From assembly GCA_947492385.1 (NCBI GenBank), contig CANLMX010000018.1, positions 1 through 38,158 of the forward strand: a DNA stretch of 38,158 nt. Reading direction: 5' to 3'. Position numbers and translations under genes: made by a program. Shown here piece after piece: positions 1-8,313 of this stretch. Each line of letters begins with the position of its first letter. Positions within the stretch are counted from its first letter, which is position 1. The notes beneath the pieces were generated by a model. The model made no database searches and was not told where the DNA came from. It saw nothing but the letters and a program-made list of their open reading frames with translations. The stretch is from Planctomycetaceae bacterium (lineage in GTDB: Bacteria > Planctomycetota > Phycisphaerae > Phycisphaerales > SM1A02).

Positions 1-73
1 ACTGCGCGGACGCCGAAGGCGGACGCAGCGGACCGGCGAAGCCGGGACGCACACACCGACCCGGAACGAGAAA

Positions 74-94
74 CCCAAGGCCAGAGGCCTTGGG
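74..94 (-). terminator. Terminator-like hairpin, left repeat copy
   Basis: CCCAAGGCC, a 3-nt loop and GGCCTTGGG form a perfect 9-bp stem. On the minus strand it is followed by TTT. It is identical to the hairpin at 223-243 and belongs to the duplicated unit. Confidence 0.6.
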
Positions 95-109
95 CTTTCG
101 AGTGAGGAG

Positions 110-128
110 TCGGGGTGACAGGATTTGA
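110..128 (-). pseudogene. Truncated 3' end of tRNA-Pro (duplicated tail only)
   Basis: These 19 bases equal the 3' end (part of the T-arm, acceptor strand and discriminator base) of the intact tRNA-Pro at 259-333, because they lie inside the duplicated 128-bp unit. Beyond position 129 the sequence is a GC-rich palindromic spacer with no anticodon or D arm, so this copy cannot give a tRNA. Confidence 0.75.
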
Positions 129-222
129 CGCCGCGCAGCGGCGCAGAAGACTGCGCGGACGCCGAAGGCGGACGCAGCGGACCGGCGAAGCCGGGACGCA
201 CACACCGACCCGGAACGAGAAA

Positions 223-243
223 CCCAAGGCCAGAGGCCTTGGG
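223..243 (-). terminator. Terminator-like hairpin downstream of tRNA-Pro
   Basis: A perfect 9-bp stem (CCCAAGGCC / GGCCTTGGG) with a 3-nt loop lies about 15 nt beyond the tRNA 3' end, read on the minus strand, and is followed by a short T run (TTTCTCG). Position and structure fit a factor-independent terminator for the tRNA transcript, although the T tract is short. Confidence 0.65.
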
Positions 244-258
244 CTTTCGAGTGAGGAG

Positions 259-333
259 TCGGGGTGACAGGATTTGAACCTGCGGCCTCTTGCTCCCGAA
301 GCAAGCGCTCTAGCCAAGCTGAGCTACACCCCG
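259..333 (-). tRNA. tRNA-Pro (anticodon CGG)
   Basis: Read on the minus strand, the sequence folds as a full cloverleaf. The acceptor stem is CGGGGTG/CACCCCG and the D stem GCTC/GAGC. The anticodon stem CTTGC/GCAAG encloses the loop TTCGGGA, giving anticodon CGG, which reads CCG proline codons. The T stem GCAGG/CCTGT encloses TTCAAAT, and the discriminator base is A. No CCA is encoded. A hairpin follows at 223-243. A possible -10 (TAGGAT, minus strand, 364-369) lies about 30 nt upstream of the 5' end. Confidence 0.93.
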
Positions 334-683
334 CGATCGCGGTCCCGACGGGTCGGGCCGCACATCCTACCGATCTCCGCCCCACACCTGAGGGCCCAGA
401 ATCAACGGTTTCAGGTGCGTTTGAAAGATCGGAGCCCGAGTGGCATTCGGCGCGTTATCACGCTCACGCTCGACGCGCCATCCCGCGCTCCGTCGTGCGT
501 GATCCGGAAACAATCAGATAATCGAATCTTGTCGCTTCAGGAACCGGGGTTACATTCCGACGGTGTCCTCACGCCCCTCGGGCGCCGGCGTTCGGCGTTC
601 GAGGGGACGTTGGGACGTGCCTTTCGTGCGGGCCGGCAGTTGAAGCCCGAGTTCATTTCCACCTTTACGGAGCATTGAGCACC
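334..683. other. Intergenic region between tRNA-Pro and the first secreted-protein gene
   Basis: About 350 bp with no convincing gene. It is less GC-rich around 505-530 than its surroundings. The only elements I can point to are a weak minus-strand -10 for the tRNA (364-369), a possible plus-strand promoter (529-556) and a Shine-Dalgarno GGAG at 669-672 that fits the ATG at 684. Confidence 0.6.
529..556 (+). promoter_or_regulatory. Possible sigma70-type promoter for the 684-3428 gene
   Basis: TTGTCG (529-534) and TACATT (551-556) are separated by 16 bp. Each matches 4 of 6 consensus positions. The site sits in the locally A/T-richer part of the gap and would give a leader of about 120 nt. 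Confidence 0.3.
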
Positions 684-3428
684 ATGGTTCACCACTTCAA
701 CCGCTTCGGGACGTTCGTGGCTGCGGCCACGTTCGCCACGGGGCTGTGCACGGCGACGACGCTCGCCCAGAGCACGACGTGCGCTGGCGCGGCTGCGGCC
801 GTCGTCGGCAGCAACCCGTTCGCCACGTCCGCCGGGACCGGCAACCAGATCGTGACGACGAACGCCGCCGGAACGCTGACCACGACCATCAACAACGCGC
901 GTTGGTTCAGCTTCACCCCGGCCACGACGGGCAACTACGAGTTCTCCGCGTGCGGCTCGGTGGGCGACACCAAGCTCGCCATCGGCACTGCGTGCCCGGC
1001 AGGCAACTTCCTGTCGCTTGCCTACAACGATGACTCCTGCGCCTGCTCGTCGGGCTGCACCGGCAACTACTCCAGCCGGCTCAATGCCTCGAACACCGGC
1101 CTCCCGCTGACCGGCCAGCTCACGGCCGGCACCACGTACTACGTGGTCATCGGTGGCTTCGGCGCCGCCGACGTCCCGAGCGGCAACCTCGTGATCAGCG
1201 CGTCCGCCCCGCCGCCGCCGCCGTCCGACCCCTGCCTCAACCCGCAGGTCGCGGTGCTCGGCGCGAACACGCTGCCCAGCAACGCCACCAACCCGAACCT
1301 GGCCGTGTCCTGCGGCACGGTGGGCGCGACCGCGGCCAGCAAGGCCAGCTACCTGAAGTTCACGGCGCCGAGCTCGGCGTCGTATACGGTCGACACGTGC
1401 GCCGGGACGACCGACACCATCCTCGCTGTGCTGACCACGTGCGGCGATGCCGCCACCGAGATCGCCTGCAACGATGACACCTGCGGGCTGCGGTCGCAGG
1501 TGACCTTCGATGCGACGGCCGGCAGCGTCTACTACATCGCCGTCGGCATGTGGAGCACCACCGCGGCTCCGCCGGCGAATTTCCTCGTGAACGTCGCCGA
1601 GGCCCTCCCGCCGAGCGACCCGTGCCTCAAGACGGCCGAAGCCGTGGTCGGTTCGAACACCGTCAACTCCACCCCGGGTGGACCGGTGTGCGCGCTCGGC
1701 TGCGGCGAGTTCCTCGCCGACGCCAACAACCCGACCTACGTGCGCTTCACCGCGCCGGCGGCCGGCACCTACGTCGCGGGCGTCTGCGGCAACGCCGCCG
1801 ATGACACCGCGATGGGCGTCCTCACGATCTGCGGCGACGCGTCGTCCAGCATCGCGTGCGACGACGACGGCTGCGGCATCTTCATCGGGCCCTCGCAGGT
1901 GGTCTTCAGCGCCGACGCCGGCGTCGAGTACTTCATCGCGATCGGCATGTTCGACGACACGACGGCGCCCCCGGCGACCTTCGAGCTCGTGATCGCCGAG
2001 GCCGCCGACGTGTGCGGCGAGACGGCCGATGCGGTCGTCGGCGCCAACACGCTGACGGTCAACCCGAACGCGGCTCCGCTGACGGTGCCGTGGGTCCCCA
2101 TCACGATCTCGACGGTGAACTACCTGCGCTTCACCCCGGACCAGGACGGCACCTTCACGGCCAGCGCCTGCGCCAACTCGGGCGTCGACACGGTCGTGTT
2201 CATCATGACCGAGTGCGGCGTGGGTGACTCGGCGTTCATCGGTGCCGACGACAACTGCGGCGAGCAGTTCGGGCCCTCCACGGTCACGTGGCCGGGAACG
2301 GCGGGCACGACGTACTACATCGCCGTCGGCGGCTATGACGCGTCCGTGATCCTTCCGCCGACGCTCGAGATCGAGGTGTCGGCGCAGTACTGCACGCAGG
2401 GCTTCGACCCCTGCGCGGCGGGCAACGTCACCACGGTCCAGGCAGGGATGAACTCGGTGCCCGTCGATTGCGGCGCCCCGAACCTCGACCTGTCCTGCTG
2501 CTGGACGCCGGAGTTCGGCGATCCCGTGATCGCCAAGGCGAACTTCATGCGCTACGTGGCATCTGCGAGCGGTCCCGTGACCGTGAACACGTGCTCGCAG
2601 TGCGTGGATGCGCGCCTTGCGGTGCTCACCTCGTGCGGCACGGCCGACTCGTCCAACTTCGTCGCTGCAGACGATGACGGATGCGCCGACCAGTGCTTCT
2701 CGTCGAGCCTGACGTTCGACGCGGTGGCCGGCACGACGTACTTCATCGCCATCGGCGGCTACATCGAGCCGGGCTTCGAAGCCACCGTCCCCGCGACGAT
2801 GGACGTCGAGATCTTCACGCCGCTCAACCCCTGCGACCCCGCCAACATCGGCGTGGCGCAGATCGGCGAGAACCAGGTGATCCCGAGCTCGGCCTACCCC
2901 GCGCTCGACGTGGCGGGCTCGCCCTGCACGTTCCCCTTCGCGCCGCAGGCGATCGCCTCGGCGAAGTACTTCACGTTCGTCCCCGGCGCCACCGGCCTGC
3001 ACCTGTTCGAGCAGTGCGGTGACACCGGCACGACGGTCGACTGCCGCATGGGCATCCTGACCTCGTGCGGCGACGCCAGCACGTTCCTGATCTGCGACGA
3101 CGACGGCTGCACCGCAGGTGCCGCTCCGTACACCTCGCGGTTCGAGATCGAGCTGACCGCCGGCCAGACCTACTACCTGGTGGTGGGCGGCTACAGCGCG
3201 GCGGCGACCGGTCCGTTCAACATCGTGATCTCGGGTCCGGAGCCGCAGGGCTGCGTTGAGGACCTGAACAACGATGGCTTCATCAACGGACAGGATCTGG
3301 GCATCCTGCTCGGCAACTGGGGCGCATGCACCAGCACGCCGTGCCAGGGCGACTTCACGGGCGACGGCTTCGTGAACGGCCAGGACCTGGGCGTGCTGCT
3401 CGGCGCCTGGGGCGCCTGCCCGAACTGA
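684..3428 (+). CDS. Secreted protein with six PPC-like beta units and a dockerin-like C-terminus
   Basis: 914 aa. The ATG at 684 is chosen over an in-frame TTG at 675 because GGAG at 669-672 lies 11 nt before 684 but only 2 nt before 675. A signal peptide (hydrophobic core then LAQ) covers about residues 1-29. Six tandem units of roughly 120-130 residues follow, each with a Y/FxxFTxP strand, a cysteine-containing segment, an Asp-rich motif such as CDDDGCG or CNDDTCG, and a closing YYIAVG or YFIAIG strand, like pre-peptidase C-terminal domains. Residues from about 856 to the end hold two EF-loop-like repeats with DLGxLLGxWG, a dockerin type I-like tail. No catalytic domain is visible, so a structural, adhesive or surface role is inferred. 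The gene has its own terminator and appears monocistronic. Confidence 0.85.
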   Translation: MVHHFNRFGTFVAAATFATGLCTATTLAQSTTCAGAAAAVVGSNPFATSAGTGNQIVTTNAAGTLTTTINNARWFSFTPATTGNYEFSACGSVGDTKLAIGTACPAGNFLSLAYNDDSCACSSGCTGNYSSRLNASNTGLPLTGQLTAGTTYYVVIGGFGAADVPSGNLVISASAPPPPPSDPCLNPQVAVLGANTLPSNATNPNLAVSCGTVGATAASKASYLKFTAPSSASYTVDTCAGTTDTILAVLTTCGDAATEIACNDDTCGLRSQVTFDATAGSVYYIAVGMWSTTAAPPANFLVNVAEALPPSDPCLKTAEAVVGSNTVNSTPGGPVCALGCGEFLADANNPTYVRFTAPAAGTYVAGVCGNAADDTAMGVLTICGDASSSIACDDDGCGIFIGPSQVVFSADAGVEYFIAIGMFDDTTAPPATFELVIAEAADVCGETADAVVGANTLTVNPNAAPLTVPWVPITISTVNYLRFTPDQDGTFTASACANSGVDTVVFIMTECGVGDSAFIGADDNCGEQFGPSTVTWPGTAGTTYYIAVGGYDASVILPPTLEIEVSAQYCTQGFDPCAAGNVTTVQAGMNSVPVDCGAPNLDLSCCWTPEFGDPVIAKANFMRYVASASGPVTVNTCSQCVDARLAVLTSCGTADSSNFVAADDDGCADQCFSSSLTFDAVAGTTYFIAIGGYIEPGFEATVPATMDVEIFTPLNPCDPANIGVAQIGENQVIPSSAYPALDVAGSPCTFPFAPQAIASAKYFTFVPGATGLHLFEQCGDTGTTVDCRMGILTSCGDASTFLICDDDGCTAGAAPYTSRFEIELTAGQTYYLVVGGYSAAATGPFNIVISGPEPQGCVEDLNNDGFINGQDLGILLGNWGACTSTPCQGDFTGDGFVNGQDLGVLLGAWGACPN

Positions 3429-3465
3429 GGCCTGGCCGAACGGCCAGCGCTCCAATGCCTCTTCC

Positions 3466-3502
3466 GCCGCCCGCACCCATTGGGTGCGGGCGGCGCGCTT
3501 TT
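3466..3502 (+). terminator. Rho-independent terminator
   Basis: A perfect 13-bp stem (3466-3478 with 3482-3494) with a 3-nt ATT loop is followed by GCGCTTTT. It starts 37 nt after the stop codon of the 684-3428 gene. Confidence 0.85.
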
Positions 3503-3563
3503 GCGTGGATTGCGCGGGAAGCTTCCTTGATTCAACCAGGTTCCGGAACATCCTTTTCGCACC

Positions 3564-5156
3564 ATGAGCCCCGACCGCATCCGCGAACGCCTCCGCCTGC
3601 ACGCCTTCCGAGCCGCCGCACTCGCCGCGGCCTGCGCCGCCCCCGCCAGCGCGGACGTGATCGCGTGGGACCTGAACCGCGCGATTCCGACCACCCTCGA
3701 CGGTCTCTACATCAAGGTGGACACGCAGCAGTCGACCACGAGCGCGGGAACGGGCCTGCCCGGCTGGGACATCAATCCCTACGGTTCGTCGTCACTGAAC
3801 TTCTTCGCTTCGTCGACCGCGCCGAATCCCGCGTCGACGTACGTCCGCACGCAGACGTCGGGCGGCCCCAGCAACCTCGCGCTCGGCGTCGTCGTGGGAC
3901 CGTCCTCGACGTACGTCAACAGCACCACGGCCGTGATCACGTCGGCGGGGGTCGGTTCCAACGGATGGACGCTCAACGCCATCAACTACGTCGGGTTCCG
4001 GTTCCACAACAACACGACCAACACCATCAACTACGGGTACGCGGCCGTCCAGGTGGGCGCGACCGTCACGGAGCGTTCTTTGCTCAAGGTCGCGTACGAG
4101 AACTCAGGTGCGGCGATCGCCGTGGGCGCGGAGGCCGGGCCATACGACCCGTGCTCGGCGGGCAACCCCGCGCTGGTCGTCGGCAGCAACGCCCTCGGAT
4201 TCAACCAGCTGAGCGCGGCCGACCTCGACCCCGGATGCGGGCTGGTCCTCCACAAGGCGAACGTGTTCCGGTTCACCGCGACCACCGACGGCGAGTACTC
4301 CTTCAGCACATGCGCAGGAACGCAGGACACGCGCATGGCCCTGATGTCGGCCTGCCAAGGCGGAACCACCTACGCGTGCAACGACAACTGCACCGGCGGC
4401 AGCGGATCGACCATCGTGCGCACGCTCGCCGCGAACGAAGTGGTCTTCCTTGCGGTCGGGGCGGCATCGCCGAGTTCCTCGCTCGCCTCGCCGACCACGA
4501 TCGTGGTCAGCCCGCCGCCCCTCCTCGCATGTGCGACGTCACAGGTCCTCGCATTCGGCGACAACGCCTATGACAACGCGGTCGCGACCCAGAACCAGAC
4601 GGTGAAGAACAGCATCACGAACGGAACGACCACCATCTACAAGGGGACCTGGTTCCGCTTCGTCCCGACGGTCACCGGCGACTACACGTTCTCGCTGTGC
4701 GGATCCGTCAATGACACGCGGATCGCGATCGGCACGCAGTGCCCGGGCGTCGGCTCGCGCTTCGAGTCGCTGGCATACAACGATGACGCGTGCCCGTGCA
4801 CGTCGGGGTGCGGATCGCCGACGCAGTCCAGCTTTTCAAGCCGCCTGAACTCCACGAACAGCGGCATCCCGCTCAACCAGCCGCTCTTTGCGGGCCAGAC
4901 CTACTACGTGCTGATCGGCGGATACAGCGCGACCACGCAGCCCACCAGCGGAACGCTGGTGATCGATGGACCGCCGCAGGTGCCTGCGTGCCCCGGCGAC
5001 CTCGATGGCGACGGCAGCGTCAACGGCGTCGACCTGGGGATCATCCTCGGCAACTGGGACACCGCGAACCCGATCTCGGACCTGAACGGCGACGGCGCGA
5101 CCAACGGCCTCGACCTCGGGATCCTTCTCGGGGGTTGGGGCAGCTGCCCCGCCTGA
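3564..5156 (+). CDS. Secreted protein with PPC-like units and a dockerin-like C-terminus
   Basis: 530 aa. An Arg-rich n-region and Ala-rich hydrophobic stretch ending ASA form a signal peptide of about 30 residues. Residues 31 to about 190 are a unique domain I do not recognise, rich in Ser, Thr and Asn. Two PPC-like units follow. The second, with LAYNDDACPCTSGC and a TYYVLIGGYSA strand, is strikingly like the first unit of the upstream protein (LAYNDDSCACSSGC, TYYVVIGGFGA). The tail has two dockerin-like repeats (NGVDLGIILGNW, NGLDLGILLGGWG). The two genes look like products of unit shuffling. No enzyme active site is seen. No clear Shine-Dalgarno precedes the ATG. Confidence 0.82.
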   Translation: MSPDRIRERLRLHAFRAAALAAACAAPASADVIAWDLNRAIPTTLDGLYIKVDTQQSTTSAGTGLPGWDINPYGSSSLNFFASSTAPNPASTYVRTQTSGGPSNLALGVVVGPSSTYVNSTTAVITSAGVGSNGWTLNAINYVGFRFHNNTTNTINYGYAAVQVGATVTERSLLKVAYENSGAAIAVGAEAGPYDPCSAGNPALVVGSNALGFNQLSAADLDPGCGLVLHKANVFRFTATTDGEYSFSTCAGTQDTRMALMSACQGGTTYACNDNCTGGSGSTIVRTLAANEVVFLAVGAASPSSSLASPTTIVVSPPPLLACATSQVLAFGDNAYDNAVATQNQTVKNSITNGTTTIYKGTWFRFVPTVTGDYTFSLCGSVNDTRIAIGTQCPGVGSRFESLAYNDDACPCTSGCGSPTQSSFSSRLNSTNSGIPLNQPLFAGQTYYVLIGGYSATTQPTSGTLVIDGPPQVPACPGDLDGDGSVNGVDLGIILGNWDTANPISDLNGDGATNGLDLGILLGGWGSCPA

Positions 5157-5205
5157 ACGCGCTCCCGCACGCTGCGGGGCTCGGCCCGCCCGGATCGTTC
5201 GACCG

Positions 5206-5230
5206 CCCCGTGCCCCCGAGGGGCACGGGG
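5206..5230 (+). terminator. Hairpin between the secreted-protein gene and menF
   Basis: CCCCGTGCCCC (5206-5216) pairs with GGGGCACGGGG (5220-5230) over 11 bp with a 3-nt loop, 50 nt after the stop codon. No T tract follows, so termination is uncertain. It lies just upstream of the predicted menF -10 box, where a -35 element would be expected, so it could also affect men promoter use. Confidence 0.45.
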
Positions 5231-5245
5231 AGGTCGGTCCCGGCC

Positions 5246-5251
5246 TACCAT
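5246..5251 (+). promoter_or_regulatory. Candidate -10 box for menF
   Basis: TACCAT ends 7 nt before the menF ATG at 5259, and no Shine-Dalgarno is seen. The spacing is one base longer than the 6-nt geometry seen at several other genes in this window, consistent with a leaderless or almost leaderless men transcript. No clear -35 is visible. Confidence 0.45.
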
Positions 5252-5258
5252 TCACGGA

Positions 5259-6620
5259 ATGCCCACGGCCCGGTCGACCCGCCCGGCGATCCTGGATGAC
5301 GCCCCCGCCTCGGCGGGGGCGGCTGCGTTGGCGTTGGCGGCGAAGCTCGATGGACTCCCGCGGCCGCGTGAGCGGAGCTTCGTGCGGGCCGAGGTACACG
5401 TCGAGGACGTCGACTTCCTCCGCTGGCTGCGCGGGGCGCCCGCGGGCACCCGGCGCTATTTCCGCGACCGTCAGGGCAAGATCGAGCTCGCGGGCCTCGG
5501 GGTCGCCGCACGCGACGAACCGGGCCTGCACGCCGAATGGGCGCAGCTTCCGGTCCGGGGACGGGTGGGAACCGCGTCCGCGTGGTTTCTGGCGCTTCCG
5601 TTCGATCGCGAGCGCCCGCGCGACGCGGCATGGCGGGGGTTCGGCGAGCTGCCATGCGTGCTCCCGACGGTGGAACTTCGGCGTGCAGGCGAGCACGCGA
5701 CGCTGGCCGTGAACGTGACCGCATCGACCGATCGCGGGCGCGTGCGCGACCTCCTCACGCGCCTTGCCAGCCCGTCGGGCACGTGCGCGGTCGAGCCCGC
5801 GCTGGTCCGCCAGGACGACCCCTGCGACGAGGCGGGCTGGATGCATTCCGTGGACGCGGCACTTGCACGGATCCGAGGGGGATCGATGCGCAAGGTGGTG
5901 CTCGCGCGTCGCCGCCGCTATCGGGCGAGCTCGGCGCTCGATCCGGTGGCCGTGCTCTCGCGCCTGGCCGCGCGCGAGTCGCGCGGATTCCGATTCCTCG
6001 TGGAGGTCGCGGTGGGACGGGCATTCGTCGGCGTGACTCCCGAACGGCTCGTGTCACGCACGGGCGCCTCCGCGCGCAGCGAGGCCGTCGCCGGGACGCG
6101 CCCCCGCGGCGTCGACGCCGTGGCCGACCGGCTGCTCGGCGAGTCGCTGCTCGCGAGCGCGAAGGACCGCACCGAGCACGAGCTCGTGGTCGAGCGGGTG
6201 CGCGACGCGCTCGCAAGCCACGCAGAGAGCGTCCGGACCGATCCCGACCCGCGCCTGCTGCGTCTGGCCTACGTCCAGCACCTGCTGACACGGGTGCATG
6301 CCGACCTGCGCGAAGGGACCGGCGACGTCGACCTCGTCGATGCGCTGCATCCGACGCCTGCGGTGGCAGGAGCGCCGGTCACGCGCGCGATCGACGCGCT
6401 GCGGGAACTCGAGACGTTCGACCGCGGGCTGTATGCCGGGCCGCTGGGCGTGATGTCGGCCGATGGCGCCGAGGTGGCGGTCGCGATCCGGTCCGCGCTC
6501 GTGGAGGGCGACCGGCTCACCGCGTTCGCGGGTGCGGGCATCGTCGAGGGCTCCGACCCTGCCGAGGAGTGGCGCGAGACCGGGCACAAGCTGCTCGCGT
6601 TCGAGCGGCTCGCGAGCTGA
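5259..6620 (+). CDS. menF: Isochorismate synthase
   Basis: 453 aa, close to the family's usual length. It should convert chorismate to isochorismate, the entry step of menaquinone synthesis, using Mg2+. The C-terminal two thirds carry the chorismate-utilising enzyme signatures: GVTPERLVSR, EAVAGTRPRG, KDRTEHELVV, LHPTPAVAGAP, ETFDRGLYAGPLG and AGAGIVEGSDPAEEW. The N-terminal third is divergent, as is usual. It is the first gene of an uninterrupted men operon; menD begins 4 nt after the stop. Salicylate- or anthranilate-type relatives share the fold, but the operon fixes the assignment. Confidence 0.95.
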   Translation: MPTARSTRPAILDDAPASAGAAALALAAKLDGLPRPRERSFVRAEVHVEDVDFLRWLRGAPAGTRRYFRDRQGKIELAGLGVAARDEPGLHAEWAQLPVRGRVGTASAWFLALPFDRERPRDAAWRGFGELPCVLPTVELRRAGEHATLAVNVTASTDRGRVRDLLTRLASPSGTCAVEPALVRQDDPCDEAGWMHSVDAALARIRGGSMRKVVLARRRRYRASSALDPVAVLSRLAARESRGFRFLVEVAVGRAFVGVTPERLVSRTGASARSEAVAGTRPRGVDAVADRLLGESLLASAKDRTEHELVVERVRDALASHAESVRTDPDPRLLRLAYVQHLLTRVHADLREGTGDVDLVDALHPTPAVAGAPVTRAIDALRELETFDRGLYAGPLGVMSADGAEVAVAIRSALVEGDRLTAFAGAGIVEGSDPAEEWRETGHKLLAFERLAS

Positions 6621-6624
6621 CGGC

Positions 6625-8313
6625 ATGCGCGACGCACCGAACCTCAACCTCGCCTGGACGTCGCTCGCGGCCGAGGAATGCCGGCGCCTGGGGGTGCGGC
6701 ATGCGGTGATCAGCCCCGGCTCGCGCAGCGCGCCGCTGGCGGTGGCGTTCGCGCGCCACGGCGGCATCGCGGTGCACGTCGCGCACGACGAGCGCGCCGG
6801 CGCGTTCATGGCGCTCGGGATCGCGCAGTCATCGGGCGTGCCGGCGGTCGCGGTGATGACGAGCGGCACGGCCGTCGCGAACGTGCTGCCGGCGGCGGTC
6901 GAGGCGCGCGTCTCGCGCGTGCCGATCCTCGTGTTCGCGGCCGACCGCCCGCCCGAACTTCGCGACTGCGGTGCGAACCAATCGATCCCGCAGGCCGGGC
7001 TCCTCGACGGAGCCGTGCGATGGTCCGCGGACGTTCCGTGCCCGAGCACCGAGATCCCGGCCGAGTTCGTGCTTTCGACCGTCGACGAGGCGTTCGCGCG
7101 GGCGTGCGGGATCGGCAGCGGGCTCGCGGGTGCGGTGCACCTGAACTGGCAGTTTCGCGAGCCGTTGGCCCCGGAGGAGCGTGCGTGGGACCGTGCGTGG
7201 CTCGGCTCGGTGGCCCGCTGGAGCCGTGGACGGTCGCCATGGCGGCGCACCGCGGCGGTCCGCGCCGAGCCGGTCCGCGTGGACCAAGGCATCGTCGTCG
7301 CGGGCCTGGGCGCGCACCGCGCGATTCCCGCCTCGTGGCGCGGCACGATGCTTGCGGATGCCTCCAGCGGCCGCTCGGCACCGGGTCGCGCGGGCGCGGA
7401 CCTGGTGCTGCGAAGCGCGCTCGCGCACCCGCCGCTGTCCGATGCGTTGGCCCCGGAACGAATCACCGTCGTCGGCGGCGGCATCGCGTCGAAGCGCCTG
7501 GCGGAGTGGATCGCGCGGCAGCCATGCCCCACCGTCACCGTGGGCGCGGGCGATCCGCGCAACGATCCGCACCACCGGGCGCAGGAGGCGCTCGCAGGCG
7601 CCGCCATGCTCGCGCCCGGCCGCGCGCTGGCGTCGCACGCGGGATGGGCGCGCGCGCTGCGGACGGCCGAGCGTGCCGCAGCGCGGGCGCTGTCCGACGA
7701 GCGCGCGCTGAGCGAACCTGCCGCGATCGCGACCGCGATGGAGGCCGCGTCCGCCGCTCGTCGCGGGACCGTGTTCCTCGGCTCGTCGATGCCGGTGCGC
7801 GACGCCGACTTCCTCTCGATCACGCCGCCGGCCGGATGGTCGGCAGGGGCGAACCGCGGCGCGAGCGGCATCGACGGGCTGGTATCGACCGCGACAGGCC
7901 ATGCCACGGCAACGCAGGCCCCCGTGCTTGCGTTCGTCGGGGACGTGAGCGCGTTGCACGACCTCAACGGGCTGCAGCTGGCCTCGAAGGCCGAGTCCCC
8001 GCTGGTGGTGGTCGTCCTCAACAACGACGGCGGCGGCATCTTCCGCTATCTGCCGATCGCGAAGCACGGCGACGTGTTCGAACGGCTCTTCGCGACGCCG
8101 CACGGCCGCTCGTTCGCCGCGTTCGCGAAGGCGTTCGGATTGCCGTCCGAGTCTCCGCGCTCGCGCGCCGCGCTAGGAGCCGCCGTGCGCCGCGCGATGC
8201 GCCGGGGAGGCGCGACGCTCATCGAGGTCACGTGCACGCGCGAGGCGAGCGAGGCCGCGCGCACGCGCGTCGCGGCCGCGTCCGATGCCGCCTTGAGGCG
8301 GGCGTTCGCGTGA
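6625..8313 (+). CDS. menD: 2-succinyl-5-enolpyruvyl-6-hydroxy-3-cyclohexene-1-carboxylate synthase
   Basis: 562 aa. This ThDP-dependent enzyme joins isochorismate and 2-oxoglutarate to give SEPHCHC. The N-terminal pyrimidine-binding domain shows SPGSRSAPLA (about 30-39) and HDERAGAFMALG with the ThDP-activating Glu56. The C-terminal domain shows GDVSALHDLNGLQL and VVLNNDGGGIFRYLP, the diphosphate/Mg2+ site. The ATG at 6625 is used because the reading frame further upstream only overlaps menF in another frame. The last 4 nt (GTGA) overlap the start of menH, implying translational coupling. Confidence 0.96.
   Translation: MRDAPNLNLAWTSLAAEECRRLGVRHAVISPGSRSAPLAVAFARHGGIAVHVAHDERAGAFMALGIAQSSGVPAVAVMTSGTAVANVLPAAVEARVSRVPILVFAADRPPELRDCGANQSIPQAGLLDGAVRWSADVPCPSTEIPAEFVLSTVDEAFARACGIGSGLAGAVHLNWQFREPLAPEERAWDRAWLGSVARWSRGRSPWRRTAAVRAEPVRVDQGIVVAGLGAHRAIPASWRGTMLADASSGRSAPGRAGADLVLRSALAHPPLSDALAPERITVVGGGIASKRLAEWIARQPCPTVTVGAGDPRNDPHHRAQEALAGAAMLAPGRALASHAGWARALRTAERAAARALSDERALSEPAAIATAMEAASAARRGTVFLGSSMPVRDADFLSITPPAGWSAGANRGASGIDGLVSTATGHATATQAPVLAFVGDVSALHDLNGLQLASKAESPLVVVVLNNDGGGIFRYLPIAKHGDVFERLFATPHGRSFAAFAKAFGLPSESPRSRAALGAAVRRAMRRGGATLIEVTCTREASEAARTRVAAASDAALRRAFA

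Larger units (their letters stand above)
1..277. repeat. 128-bp perfect direct repeat (1-128 and 150-277)
   Basis: Positions 1-128 and 150-277 are identical base for base (offset 149), separated by a 21-bp GC-rich spacer at 129-149. Each copy carries small inverted repeats (for example GCCGAAGGC and CCGGCGAAGCCGG), a strong hairpin, and the last 19 nt of a tRNA-Pro gene. Only the right copy continues into a full tRNA. The left copy begins at the window edge, so the array may extend further upstream. The identity implies a recent tandem duplication, or a duplicated attachment-type core at a tRNA 3' end. Confidence 0.9.

Noticed and set aside
1..277. CRISPR array
   Set aside because: Only two copies of a 128-bp unit, the second continuing into a tRNA gene; no short regular spacers and no cas genes.
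537..3602. 1021-aa open frame on the minus strand opposite the first secreted-protein gene
   Set aside because: It is a shadow of the GC-rich plus-strand gene: strongly Arg/Gly/Ala/His-biased, no domain, no start context, and it covers a gene with clear signal peptide and repeats.
6054..8039. Long minus-strand open frames opposite menF/menD, and others at 9829-11235 and 11690-13213
   Set aside because: All are antisense to motif-rich men genes and have compositionally biased translations without recognisable motifs.
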